From Eucalyptus grandis (Eukaryota > Streptophyta > Magnoliopsida > Myrtales > Myrtaceae): DNA of 64,000 nt. The stretch's first letter is position 1. Every line of letters begins with the position of its first letter. The DNA lies in NCBI RefSeq assembly GCF_016545825.1, contig NC_052619.1, positions 45,694,127 through 45,758,126 on the forward strand, written 5' to 3'. This document shows, one piece after another, positions 46,737-58,935 of the stretch. The position numbers and the translations under genes were made by a program. The notes below the pieces were generated by a model. That model saw only the letters and a list, made by a program, of their open reading frames with translations, had not been told where the DNA came from and did no database searches.

Positions 46737-49700
46737 TCAAGCTGGTGGCCTGTATATGTCGAGAACACCTAGCTTGCTCAATAAGTATGCATGTTGTCTT
46801 TGGCACAATGGCTTGGTAAAAATGTCTGTAGGTTGCTCAACAGTTCCAATTCCTCTCGTTGCTATGATCCCTTCCCGAATCTTGTCCCGAGTGAAATGAC
46901 AATCGACCTCTACATGCTTGGTCCTCTCATGAAAAATAGGATTAGCTGCTAACTTGAGTGCAGCATCATTATCACAGAATAATTCGCTAGATCCATTGAC
47001 TTGTACTCTGAAATCTGAAAGTAGTTCTCGTATCCAAATTATTTCGCAAATAGTCTTTGCCATAGCTCGATACTCTGATTTTGCTGATGACAGTGATACA
47101 GTTGATTGCTTCTTTGTTTTCCATGAGATAAGTGATTTTCCTAATTTGATACAAAAACCAATAATGGACTTTCTTGTCATTGGACAAGTAGCATAGCCCG
47201 TATCACAATACGCCGTCATTCTCATGTCACAATCTCGAGACAGAAAAATGCCAAGTCCTAGGCATCCCTTCAAGTATTTCACAACTTTCAGTGCCGCATC
47301 CATATGAGATTGCTTCGGCATGTGCATGAATTGACTAAGTACTGCCATAACATAGATCTGGTCTTGTCATTGTGAGATAAATCAATTTCCCAACAAGTCG
47401 TTGATATCCTGATGGATCTTTGAGTAATGGATCCTTAATAGGTGAAGACGAGCTCGCATCATACTCATGTGTTGTCAACTTCGCATTCTGCTCAATCGGT
47501 ACAACCGCTGGTTTACAACCCGACAATCCTGTCTCGGAGACGATTTCTAGAATGAACTTTCATTGACTGTGACATATTCCCTTGTCAGATCGAGCCATTT
47601 CAATGCCAAGAAAATACTTAGGAGGCCCCAAGTCTTTTATGTGAAAAGTGGCACTCAAGTAGTTTTTGAATTTTGCAATAGCCAGCTCATTATTTCCCAT
47701 GAAAAGAATATCATCAACATATATTAAGAGGAAAATGGACAAAGTACCTTTAGTCCATGTGAACAGAGCATAATCATGTCTGGAATGCTGAAACCCTGCA
47801 TTGGTCAGTGCAGCAGTGAACTTGGCATACCATTAACTAGAAGTCTGTTTAAGTCCATACAGGGATTTACGGAGACGACATACATGATACTCCCTCTGGC
47901 TGCGTAATCCCTATGGAAGCTTCATATAGATTTCTTCATCCAGATCTCCATGTAAAAAGGCATTATGAACATCCATTTGATAAAGCGGCCAATTGCGAAA
48001 GGCAACAATAGACAAGAAAGAGCGAACAATGACTTCTTTAGCCACGGGAGAGAATGTTTCATGATAATCAAAACCTTCCCGTTGCATGAATCCCTTCGCA
48101 ACTAAACGAGCCTTATATCGTTCAATGGAGCCATTTGCCTTGAACTTGATTTTATAAACTCATTTGCAGCCAATAGGTTTTCGTCCGACGGGTAATGGAA
48201 CAATATCCCAGGTATGATTTTCATGAAGAGCCTATAATTCTAACTCCATTGCATTTTTCCATTTGGGATCACGTGATGCCTCAGAATAAGAAGACGGTTC
48301 CTGCTCTTCAGAAATTCTACTAATGCAACACATGTGTTCTGGTGATAGTTGATTGAATGAAACGTAAGAAGATACAGGGTATTGTGTACCTGAAGAATCA
48401 ACGTAGGACATATATAATCTTTTGTCCATGTAGGGGGTCGAGTGGAACGTCCAGAACGTCGAGGCTGCTCACTTCTTGGCTCTATTGGTATTGCGGGAGA
48501 TGGCTTTTGATGAATTGTTGGCGAAGAAGTCATTGGGGAAATGGGTGAAGAATCTTCTTTAGGTGAAAGAACTATTGTATCATCAGTTAAGTTTGAATCA
48601 CCTGGCGAGATCGAAATATATTCCCCTGGTTCAACTAGTACATACTCAGGTTGGACAGATAAATCTTCTTCTAGTAAGAAGGGTTGATGATCAGATCCTA
48701 AGCTTGAAGATGACGATGCTACTTCTTGAAATGGAAAAACATCTTCGTGAAAGATAACATTTCTCCTCACAAAGAAATGTCCTGTAGAAATCTCCATGAC
48801 TCTATATCCTTTCTACATAGAAAGGGTATCCCATAAAAATGCACTGCATAGCACGAGGATCCATCTTACTTCGTGACCCTAAGACTGCTGCATAGCACAA
48901 ACACTCAAAGACTCAAAGATGATCAATCACTGATTACTTTCCATAAAGCAATTCAAAGGGGGTCCGTCCTTCGAGAATTCTAGTTGGCATGCGATTGATC
49001 AGGTAAGTTGTTGTGATCACACAATCGCCCCAAATTTTTTTTGGTATAGACGCTTGATATTTTAAGGTTCTAGCTACTTCTAAGAGATGACGATGTTTGC
49101 GTTCTACAATCCCATTTTGTTGGGGCGTGTAAATACATGAACTCTCCTATATAATTCCTTGAGAAGATAGGAAAGAAGCACATTCCGCAGAAAAAGTTCG
49201 TGTCCATTATTTGTGCGAATCCTTTGGACAGGTTTATCGAATTGATTTTTTATGAGAGATAAAATTTTTGACAAATTAAAGAATGCTTGACTCTTGGATT
49301 GCATAAGGAAAACCCAAGTAGCACGAGTATAATCATTAACAATGGTTAAGAAGAATCGAGACCCGTCACGATGTGGAATGTGATAGGGTCCCCAAATGTC
49401 CATATGAAGTAAAGAAAATGCATTGGTAGCTCTCGATGTGCTAACAGGAAATTTTGTTCGAGATTGTTTTGCTAATGGACATATTGGACATTTAGAGTAA
49501 GGAAAATGTGCAGTATGACCCAATCGTTGATGAAAAATAATATCTTTATTACTAGCAATGACATAACAAGAAATGCTCCGATTGATAAAATCAAGATCTT
49601 TTTGGAGATTGGTCCAGAAGTATAGCCCTTCGGCGACACTACCCAAGCCCATCACTCTGCCAGTCGAAGGGTCCTGAGAGAAGCAACTTTTGGAATTGAA

Positions 49701-51817
49701 TATGACACGGCAAGAATTGTCCTCACAAGCTTTTAAGACTGACAAGAGATTGAACTCAAAATCAGGGATGAAAATGACATTTTTAAGAACAATATTTGGA
49801 CTGAGGTGAACAGTTCCAATTTTACTGAATGAATAATGTTTCCATTGGGCGGGCGGACGTCTGCGAGAATGTGGCTTTTCTTGAATACTAGAAAATAATT
49901 GCTCATTGCATATTATGTGGTCACTAGCACCTGAATCAATTATCCACGCATCAACTGATATTGAATTCGTCTTGTATGGAAAAGTACCTAAGAAATTTGT
50001 AATCTTGTCATTAGTTGACAGCTGATTCAATGCTTTCATAATATCCTGTACTGATCTTGGGTGATTATTTGATTTCCACTATCAATTCTCCTTGCTGAAA
50101 CCTCGTAAGCTGCAATTTCTTTCTCCCTTGTCTTTTTCACTTGGCTTTCCATGTAATTTTCAGCATATGTCAATAGTATGGTGATGACGTTTACAATATT
50201 CACAATATTTACCCTTATTTTTGAAATTTTGCCCATTAGCCCTGGATGATGTGGCATGACGTGGGCCACCCAATGCCCTATATGCGAGTGCTGACATGGC
50301 CAAATAGGGGCTACTTGATTCGGTCGAATAAGCGGGCAAACAGTAGCCGTCCGATCGTCTCTACTGTGGACCGTTGGATTTGGCCGAATAAGTGATGGAA
50401 TGTGAGCCGTCGAATCTTCTTCCACCATCCCAGCCGTTCATTCTTAAATTAGGGTTAGGGTTAGGGTTAGAGATCCCTCCTTAAGCGGCCCCAAATCGTC
50501 CTCCCCCTCTCTGCTCGAAACCCTCCGTTCCTCCGGCAAGGCCACAACCTCCATGAACACCCTGCAACGCCTCCGTCGAGTCAAAGCCTCTTTGAATAGC
50601 AGCAAGGGCGACTCCTGCGCCGGCTCTTCCATGCTCGGTCGTGGCTTGCCACTGGCTTTCCTCTTGGACAGCCAGTTGGTAGATCCGTCCGAGTCAGGGC
50701 ATCGGGTCCATTGCCAAGATTTGTGATCGGAAATGTGAGTATGTTTCGTTTAAAATCAGTAAAAAAAATGAGTCACTTTCTCTCTTTTTGATTGCTCGGT
50801 ACTATTGCAGCGTTGTCTTAGGGCCCTCGAGGTGTTCTTCAGCCGCTTCAAGCTCATTCTAGAGAGATGAGAGGCGATTGAAGCAAGTGGCGACTGATGA
50901 GTTCCCTTGCTTAAGTGGCGATTGAAGCAAGTGGCGACTGATGAGTTCCCTTGCTTAAGTTTCGAGATAGCTTGTGTAATGGTGAAGAGTTTCGCCAGAT
51001 CGAGCCGTCCATATATCTCCCGAATGCTTGCCCAGGTGGTCCTTGAGTCCTCGGTTGGTGGAAGCCCAGCCGCAGCATCTGGAGCAAGACAGTTCCTAAT
51101 CCAGGTACGAACTAGCTGGTTACATTTTCGCCAAAGGTGTCGCAGTCGTTCGTCGGTCGGATAGGGGACGGCTCCATCTAGGAAGCCGTCCTTGTCATTT
51201 GTCACGAGCGCTTGCCGAAAGTCGTGAGCCCAGGTATTATAGTTGTCAGGTCCGGTGAGTTGTATGCTAATAAGTCACAACTTTGGTCCGTTGGCCAACG
51301 ACGTGTAAAGGGGATCGCTGGGCTCGAGACGACTTCCATTGAAGGGAAACACATAGGGTAAGAAACCGGGTTGGGGAATAGGGTAAGGATTCGTCCCGGC
51401 CACAGTGGAGTAGATCCATATCCAAAACCCAATCTGTCTATCTGATCCGCCACTAAATTAATTCTCTTGTGTTGGTCCATGTCCTTAAGGGTGATTTCTA
51501 GATCCTAACACATTTTCTTCTTCTGGTAAACCTTGCTGAGTCGACATATGGCTAGATTCAGTGGCCCATTGGCCATGAATTGGATACCAGCTGATGTGTG
51601 GCCATTGGACTGGACCCTGGGTTTGAATCATAGCAAATGGTTGAATAGTTGTAGGTAATGGAGCTGAGAATGCTTGCTGCAAAATCTGAGTTTGAGCAAT
51701 ATGGTCTGGTGCCAGATTCTCAGGAGAGTTGTTGGTGTCGAATGATTCCTCCACATGTGAGGTCATCTCTTGATCGTTGTTACTGCTGCTGGATTTGTTG
51801 CTTTGATTTCTAAGCAT
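46737..51817 (-). pseudogene. Inner copia gag-pol polyprotein (broken)
   Basis: Minus-strand order: gag from MLRNQSNKSSSSNNDQEM at 51817 through ERLRHLWRKCNQLVRTWI; a zinc-knuckle trace near 50150-50230 (CEYCKRHHHTID); protease VDAWIIDSGASDHI and integrase in the frame 49104-50039 with HQRLGHTA, CPICPLAKQSRTKFP and LLHMDIWGPYH; the reverse transcriptase with LLIYVDDILFMGNNE (47560-47742); RNase H ending LSKLGVLDIYRPPA at 46737. In the integrase the second catalytic Asp position reads RTNNGHE where RTDNG is usual, so that residue is Asn. The gag region is split over several frames and carries a 44-bp tandem duplication. It cannot encode a working polyprotein. Confidence 0.85.
50873..50960. repeat. 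44-bp tandem duplication within inner gag
   Basis: GGCGATTGAAGCAAGTGGCG opens both copies (50873 and 50917), and each ends TTGCTTAAGT. The copies are identical by eye, and 44 is not a multiple of 3, so it shifts the gag frame. Confidence 0.9.
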
Positions 51818-51957
51818 GATGTTTGATGAATGAATTCCTAACGGCCAGTCGATATGTTTTGCAGGGAGAAGTTTGCAACAACAATCGAAAAAGAAACTAC
51901 CGAAGGCAATTCAAGGTATTTGCGGAAGCTAGATCAGAACGCGTCGCTCTGATACCA

Positions 51958-52195
51958 TGTAAGAAAGTGAAATAGATGGAGAAGAAAACTATAATTGTGT
52001 GTATTATGTATATCTATTGTACATGTATGATTCTCCACTTATAATACTGGAGGAAGGAAATAAGATAGAAAAGAAAAAAATAAGGAAATATACATTGATT
52101 TACATAATGATTCTTTGTCCTATTTTACCAAGCTAATTACCGATTAACTGAATCAATTATTGATATTCAGAATCGGTACTTCCATATTTCCAACA
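51958..52195 (-). repeat. 5' LTR of the inner copia element
   Basis: On the minus strand this is the upstream LTR, followed directly by TGGTATCAGAGC (51957 downward). Confidence 0.92.
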
Positions 52196-55100
52196 AGGCG
52201 GGTGACTCGGATGAGACAAGGTGGAGAGACAATTGAAGCTTATTACAATAATCTTCGGGGTTTGTGGAGGGAGATCAACTTCCGTCATCCAAACCCAATG
52301 ACATCCCAGTGATATTGAGCGGTACAGTCTTGCCATTCAGGAAGACCGGGTGTATGTCTTCCTTGATGGGTTGGATTATCGTCTAGACAAAGTGAGAGCG
52401 GATGTTCTCCAAATGCAACCATTCCCAACTGTCGAGTAAACATATGCACGGGTTTATAGGGAGGATAGAGACAGTCGGTGATGCTCACCCATACTGATTT
52501 CACGTTTGGGTCTGCTGCCATGGTGGCACGAGGAAGCAAGACAAGTGTTCGAGAATCACCAGTAATGTCAATTCTACAAATGAATAATCAGGAGCTACGC
52601 AAGGGGGTGGGCGGAGGAATAACGATTCACGAACTACAATTTCATCTGAAGGATGCTCACACTGTGGGAATGCTAAGCATACTCAAGAGACTTGCTTTAA
52701 GCTCCATGGCTATCCAAAGTGGTGGAAGGAATTGAAGGCGCGAAAACAAGCCGACAGGAGTACTAACAGTAGAAAATGGAAGATTTTTTTTGCTAAGATG
52801 GAACCTCAGCTATCTTTGGTGCCCAAAGTTGAAATTCAAGACTAACCAGCTACGTTCAATTCATGTAATATCCAAGGTAATTGTGGTTGTGCGCTAGTTC
52901 TCCCTAATCACAATAGTTGTGATGGATGGGTTATCGATTCGGGGGCTAGGGAGCATATGACCTTTAGCCCAGATGATTTTGTGAGCATGACAAAACCAAG
53001 ACGATGCAGTATCTCAAATGCAAATGGGAATACATACCCAGTGACAAGGGCTAGTGTGGTTACGGTTTCCCCTCAATTGTCATTGCCTAACACCTTACTT
53101 GTCCTGTCATTGACCACGAAATTAATTTTTGTTGGACAGCTCGCTGAAGATTTGAATTGTATTGTTCTAATGTATTCTCAATTCAGTCTTTTCCAGGATA
53201 TCCTCACGAAGGAGATCATTGGATGTGGTACTAAACCAGGGGGGTTGTATTACTTGGATGATCTTAAGTTTGGAAGTGTACATCAAGTTCGAGGTTCACC
53301 TAGCAATAAAAAAAAAACAGATTTGGCTTTGGCATCGACGATTGGGACATCCTTCATTTGGCTATATGAAAAAGCTATTTTTTGAATTATTTTTGGATCT
53401 AAAAGAGTTGGATCTCCGTTGTCAGACTTGCATTTTGGCTAAGAGCCACCGTGTTTCCTTTCCCATTAGTTTGAATAAGAATAACGTGCCTTTTTCGTTA
53501 GTTCACTCTAATGTGTGAGGTGCTTCTCCTATTACTGCTATCTCGGGTTGTTGGTGGTTTGTTATTTTTATTGATGATTACACGTGTATGACTTGGCTTT
53601 ACTTGATGAAAACTAAGGATGAAGTGGTTAATGTGTTTAAAGTATTTCACAAGATGGTTCAAACACAGTTTGATGCTAAGCTACAAGTTCTTCGAAGTGA
53701 TAATGACGGAGAGTATGTGAATCGACATCTCAAGGAGTACTTTTAGCAACATGGTCTCATTCATGAGATCTCGTGTACACAAACTCCACAACAGAGTGGA
53801 GTGGTTGAAAGGAAGAATCGCTATATTCTCGAGACCGCTCGAACCCTCTTAATTGAGGGACATGTTCCTTCATGTTTTTGAAATAATGCTATTGCCACGG
53901 CGGTGCATCTCCTCAATTGAATGCCCTCGAAAGTGCTAGATTTTCATACGCCTCTACAAGCACTCTATGCATTTATACCATTGCCATCAGTCTTGACAAT
54001 TCCTCCTCATGTGTTTGGATGTGTTGCGTTTGTTCACATTCCGAAGAACCAACATACCAAACTTGATCCATGTGCTTTACGGTGTGTGTTCTTGGGGTAT
54101 GGTACTCATCAAAAGGTTATCAATGCTACAACCCATCTACTAAAAAAAACTTATATGACTATGGATGTCACATTTGTTGAAGGAGAGTTCTTTCACTCGA
54201 GTACCAATTCTACCTTTGAGGGGGAGAATTGGCTAGAAATGGAGAATTGGTGGGAGATTATTTCTAGGGTTATATTCGAAGAAAGAGACGCGGTTGTTGG
54301 GGGTGGTGGTAATGTTGATGATAACTCCAACATTGGTGATAACGGGGCTAGGTAGGCTCTGATTGATGTTGGAGCAACCGTGGGTGGTGCTGGCACGACT
54401 GGTGTTAATGGTGGAACTATTGAGCAGGTGACATATGGTGCTAGTGCTAGTGAATTTGCGACAAGTGTAGCTACAGAAGCCTCGCAGGATCCAACAAAGG
54501 GCGAAATACCCACACGTGAACAAGTTGAGCAGCCCCCTTGCCCTTTAGTACCCAACCAAGTTCGTGAGGATTTTCCTAAGGTAATCTCTTCTACTTCTTC
54601 TGGTTTGTTTGATGAATCTAATATGTCAATGGAATATAAATTACATGTTAGGCATAATCGGGAAAAGCCCCCAAATCGATACTCACTAGATGCTGGAGAA
54701 AGGAGATTGAAATATTCCATCACAAATTATGTATCAACTAGAAGGTTATCTGAACCATTGAAGCAGTTCATGTTGGTTGTATCTTCGGTTCAAATTCCGA
54801 ATGAAGTACAGGAAGCTTTGGAGGATCCGTAGTGGGTCCAGGCTATGGAAGAAGAGATGAAGGCATTGCAAAAAAAATAGAATGTAGGAATTGATGGACT
54901 TACCTGAGGGAAAGAAAACAGTGGGATGCAAATGGGTGTTTTCTATCAAATATAAGGCGGATAGGTCCATCGAAAGATACAAGGCAAGATTGGTAGCAAA
55001 TGGGTACATGCAGACGTATGGAATTGACTACCAAAAGACTTTCTCTCTTGTTGATAAACTTAATACTGTTCGAGTTTTGGTGTCTCTTGCAGTTAATTTA

Positions 55101-56339
55101 GACTGGCCACTATATCAGTTTGATGTGAAGAACACATTCCTCCATGGTGACTTGGAGGAGGAGATTTATATGGATGTACCACAATGATACAAGTCTTCCT
55201 CACATCCAGTTGTGGTTTGCAAATTGAAAAAGTCCTTGTATGGTTTGAAGCAATCACCAAAGGCTTGGTTTGGTCGGTTCAGTGTGGCAATGAAGAAGTG
55301 TGGGTACAGACAGAGTGAGTCGGATCGCACCTTGTTTCTTCGATGACAAGAAGGGAAGATAACTACATTGATTATCTATGTTGATGATATAATCATTACA
55401 GGGGATGACGTGAAAGAAATCACCTCACTCCAAATGAGGCTTTCTGGAGAGTTCGAGATGAAAAACCTGGGAGAACTAAGGTATTTTTTGGGAATAGAAG
55501 TATCAAGATCAAAAGGGGGAATATTCCTATCTCAAAGGAAGTATGTACTAGATTTGTTGGTAGAAGTAGGGATGTTAGATTGTAAGCTAGCGGATACCTC
55601 AATCATGGAGAATCATAAACTTGGAGAGTATCCCAATCAAGTACCAACAAACAAGGAGAGATACCAAAGGTTAGTGGGGAAGCTAATCTACTTATCGCAT
55701 ACACGTCCGGACATTGCATATGTGGTAAGTACCGTAAGTCAATTTATGCATGCTCCTAGTGAAGACCATATGAATGCTGTGGTGAGAATAATTCGGTATT
55801 TGAAAGCATCTCCGGGAGAGGGTTAAAATTCTGAGGAATGGTCATCTTGGAATTGAAGGTTACACGGATGCAAGGCGGGCGGGGAGTGTGTACAACGGGA
55901 GGTCAACTTCGGGGTATTTCACATTTGTGGTGTGGGGGGGGGGTGGGAATCTGGTCACTTGGAGAAGTAAGAAACATAAAGTGGTGGCTTTGTCGAGTGC
56001 AAAGGAGAAGTTCAGAGGGATGGCCAAAGGGCTATGTGAATTGGGACTAGAAAGCTAATGTCTGAATTGGGATTTCCTCCTAGATCCGAGATGAAGCTCT
56101 TTTGTGATAACAAAGCAGCTATTGACATATCACATAATCATGTGCAGCATGATCGGACCAAACATATTGAGGTTGATCGTCATTTTATTAAGCAGAATTT
56201 GGATGCAAACATAGTTCAATTCCCGTTTGTGAGGTCTGAAGATCAGCTAGCAGATATATTGACGAAGGTAGTCTCAAGCAGAGCCTTCTACAGCTCACTT
56301 GACAAGTTGGGCATTAGCGACATTTATGCACCAACTTGA
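52196..56339 (+). pseudogene. Outer copia gag remainder and pol (broken)
   Basis: Order: gag end RVTRMRQGGETIEAYYNNL; zinc knuckle CSHCGNAKHTQETCFKLHG near 52650-52710; protease GWVIDSGAREHM near 52930; integrase from HRRLGHPSFGYMKK with CQTCILAKSHRVSFP, LRSDNDGEYVN near 53700 and TPQQSGVVERKNR; reverse transcriptase [32 protein letters not shown] and IIYVDDIIITGDD near 55370; RNase H with KLFCDNKAAIDISHN and HIEVDRHFIK, ending DKLGISDIYAPT at 56339. Several stops and frame changes (for example near 52300, 53750, 54355 and 55187) inactivate it. Frames remain long, so decay is moderate. Confidence 0.88.
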
Positions 56340-56346
56340 GGGGGAG

Positions 56347-56560
56347 TATTGGCATGAGTTGATTTGTAGGAGTGATATGTATAGAAAGAAAATATTTATA
56401 TTTGCGCGAGTTGATTTGTGAGGGTAATGCATATAGAAAGCAAATGTTTTACCTAATAGGCAATTGTTACCCTAGCAGTACTTGTATGTATATATATATA
56501 TAGCCTTGTAAAGAAAAATATATATACCGAAAAAAATGATAGTGATCTATTTTTTCAACA
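56347..56560 (+). repeat. 3' LTR of the outer copia element
   Basis: Preceded by the polypurine tract and ending TTTTTCAACA. The first two bases are TA in place of TG. Confidence 0.92.
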
Positions 56561-56830
56561 GGTACTTGCTCATCTACTGTTGCGACAATTATGAGGAGGT
56601 ACGGGGAGTCATATGACTTTCTAGATTTTTTTTTGTTTCTTATTTATAGGAAAATCACGATTGGGATGGTAGGCCCAAAGCTATGAAACTTGGGTGCTGG
56701 GTCTATTGTCGAAATTAAATAGCCTTTTTTTTATTGTTTATTTCATATTTATTATTTCTTGTCAGGGCAAATATTGAGTGCTCAACGAGTACCACATGGG
56801 ATATACACAAATCCATTTGCAATTTCCATT
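56561..56830. repeat. Spacer repeat unit 3, first part
   Basis: Begins with a second copy of the left flank of the copia insertion (CTTGCTCATCTACTGTTGC..ACAATTATGAGG), then matches 31,250-31,430 (AGGCAAATATTGAGTGCTC-like, TATTTATTATTTCTT). Confidence 0.7.
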
Positions 56831-57705
56831 AGGAGTGTACAAAGGAATTGGGACCGGCTTGGAACCTGTGATTTTTAAAGGAACCGATTCGGTTCCCATT
56901 TCTAATTTATGGGAACGATGGGTACTAGTACGTTTCCCGATTCAATGGGCAGATCCACTTACCCAGGCACCTGAATTGGACCGGTTATGTTAATATATTA
57001 ATTTTTAATATTAAAAAAATTATTATGATTAATCTCTTATTTCGAATATGCCCAGATTTGAGTGCAAAAGATGTGTAATGTCTCCCTCTTGGTCCATGCC
57101 CGCCACGTGTTTGAAGAAATGCCTAAACCAAATTTGTTAGGATTAATCTCTGATTCTGAATTATCAAAAGGAGTATGTGAATATATGGTGTGTGGTATAG
57201 GCTTTTTGTTGATTACTAGGTATATTTTTAGTCAAATTTCATCTCTACAAGTCTGAATCTTTTCAATCTTTGGCTACCTTTACTTTGTGCTTTGGCCATA
57301 TCGCTATGAATTGTCCTCTATATTTGTGATGTGGCTACAACCGTAAGTCTTGAATGGATGATGATGAGGATGAATGCTGGCAAATTCGCATCTGGTGGTC
57401 GAAGGCAACCTAAGATAGGGGTTCGATGATGGGTCTTTTGTTTGAGCGTGCGATGTTACAGGAGCCGTGATGTCCTAGGTTTAATGTCCTGTTTCTGGAT
57501 AATGGGATGAATAATTCAAGAAATAAATAAACTAAAATAAAAAAGGGAGGAAAACCCATAAACTAGATCGAATCGATGGTCCGGTTCCTAGGTGGATCCA
57601 TGCAACTTACGGACGATTCTTGATTTTAATTTTCTAGAACTGGTCTTTAACAGGTGGTTCCCAGTTCCAAGGTAGGAACCACTCACTCAGATCATGCACA
57701 CCTCT
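56831..57705. mobile_element. Mutator-like element inserted in a spacer repeat
   Basis: Starts AGGAGTGTACAAAGGAATTG and ends GATCATGCACACCTCT. The inverted ends (AGGAGTGTAC / AGAGGTGTGC) resemble those of the element at 21009-22739, as do the GGTTCC-rich subterminal parts. The copy of this spacer at 31,430-31,460 lacks it, which supports insertion. Flanking 10-mers AATTTCCATT and AATCTCTACA agree at only 6 of 10 positions, so the duplication is uncertain or eroded. The middle (57,060-57,490) is unrecognised and carries no transposase. Confidence 0.55.
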
Positions 57706-58379
57706 AATCTCTACACGTACCTAATTGGACCCCACTAGGCTTCATTAGAAACTTCAAGTTTCTTTTCCTTTCTTCTCGCTCTCTCTTCTCACTTACTTTT
57801 CTTCACCACTAGACTTATAGCTCGAAAATTTGGACTTTCCTGGTCAAGTTCGTTCGGGTTTTTGGGTGCGATCTTGGACCCATTTCTCCTTTGGGCCTAC
57901 TCCTCAATCTTTTTAGTGGCTCGAGCTCGATTTTTGGGCTCGAGGCCGGAATACATGACGACGAGCTTGGATAGGTACTTCTTGACATAGAATATATGTA
58001 TAGATCATTAATTTAATCCTGCTTTGGAGGACATATAGTTAAGTTTAATTTTACCAACTCCCTATTCGACATATTTCTCTTTAAATCGTTGGTCAAGCAT
58101 GATTTTTGCAACTCATGGCTATTTATCGAATCCCATTAATGTTTTTTCTTTGGACAATAGAGTTGAAAAGGTACAATTTCCTCCAAAAATCAAATTGATA
58201 AAAAAAAATAAAGCATATTCCTTGTATATAAATATAATTAAATAGGAAGAATTGGTTTGTATTGTAAATGCATCACGAACCAAATTAAATCAAACCATGC
58301 TAATGTATTTCCTGAATACAACATTTACATATTATCACCCCAAAATAACTCTTTGTCACTATAGCTCATCTATTCAAAT
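57706..58379. repeat. Spacer repeat unit 3, second part
   Basis: Continues the match to 31,440-31,800 and to 19,420-20,140: AGGCTTCATTAGAAACT, TAGCTCGAAAATTTGG, GGGCTCGAGGCCGG, TTTAATTTTACCAACT and CATCACGAACCAAATTAAAT. Confidence 0.7.
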
Positions 58380-58935
58380 TTATTTATCGACATTGTAATA
58401 TAAACAGATAGATCCAACCATGACATCTCTCTTTCTCTCCCTCGTCTTGCAAAAACTTGAGCATCAGCTGATAATCCGTCCTCTGAAATATCGAAGATGT
58501 CATCACTCTTGCATAGGGCATACACTACGTCCACCATACTTGGCCTTTTCGACAGTCCCGATTCAAGCACAAGATCACAATGGTCTCCACTGAGCACAAT
58601 GAGTCTGCTATCGGGCCCTTGTCCATCCATCCCCTTAACCTCTCGGCCATCCCTCCTTGCTACCATTGCTTCCGCCAAAGGCCTCGACCAAGCCGGCCCT
58701 CATCACTCTCCCTTCCTTGTCCATCACCTCTCTCCCAAGACCAGCTCCAGCTTCCTCGAATGAGAACACATCAATCCTAATGGACACGAGCCCGTGGGAC
58801 AAGTACGCCAGGACGAGGTAGCCTTTGGGTGCCCATGAGTGCATGGTGACGGGGGAGGCCCAAGTTGGTGATCTTGGCCCGCATGTTTGAGTCCAGCAGG
58901 CTATTGCTACTCTTGATGTCCTTGTGGACTATAAG
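58380..58935 (-). pseudogene. LysM receptor-like kinase 4 (LYK4-like) kinase fragment, second copy
   Basis: On the minus strand: HKDIKSSNSLLDSNMRAKI, then a gap replacing the activation segment, SHGLVSIRIDVFSFEE and, after frame changes, LSKRPSMVDVVYALCKSDD and IFDISEDGLSADAQVFAR. It covers the same stretch as 20144-20700, with a similar internal deletion and the same 5' edge, so both derive from one truncated ancestor. No LysM or membrane part is present. Confidence 0.78.

Larger units (their letters stand above)
46493..52195 (-). mobile_element. Ty1-copia LTR retrotransposon (inner), nested in opposite orientation
   Basis: LTRs at 46493-46729 and 51958-52195 are about 94-95% alike by eye. 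On the minus strand they begin TGTTGGAAATATGG and end TTCTTACA. The primer-binding site TGGTATCAGAGC and the polypurine tract TTGAGGGGAAGT read on the minus strand. Target-site duplication AGGCA (46488-46492) and AGGCG (52196-52200), one mismatch, lies exactly in the gag gene of the outer element. The element is about 5.7 kb with frameshifted gag-pol and is inactive. Confidence 0.95.
45589..56560 (+). mobile_element. Ty1-copia LTR retrotransposon (outer), interrupted by a second copia element
   Basis: 5' LTR 45589-45806 and 3' LTR 56347-56560, about 93% alike by eye. The 5' LTR starts TGTTGGCGTGAG and ends TTTTTCAACA; the 3' LTR starts TATTGGCATGAG, so its terminal TG has mutated. The primer-binding site TGGTATCAGAG (initiator tRNA-Met type) follows the 5' LTR, and a polypurine tract TTGAGGGGGAGT precedes the 3' LTR. 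GGTAC flanks both ends, but the right flank then repeats about 40 bp of the left flank. Gag-pol order (gag, protease, integrase, RT, RNase H) is copia type. Without the 5.7-kb inner element it is about 5.3 kb. Many stops make it inactive. Confidence 0.95.

Noticed and set aside
50449..50470. Three to four TTAGGG units resembling telomeric repeat
   Set aside because: Too short, the vertebrate-type unit and not the usual plant TTTAGGG, and located inside the gag region of the inner copia element. Taken as chance or a local slippage product.
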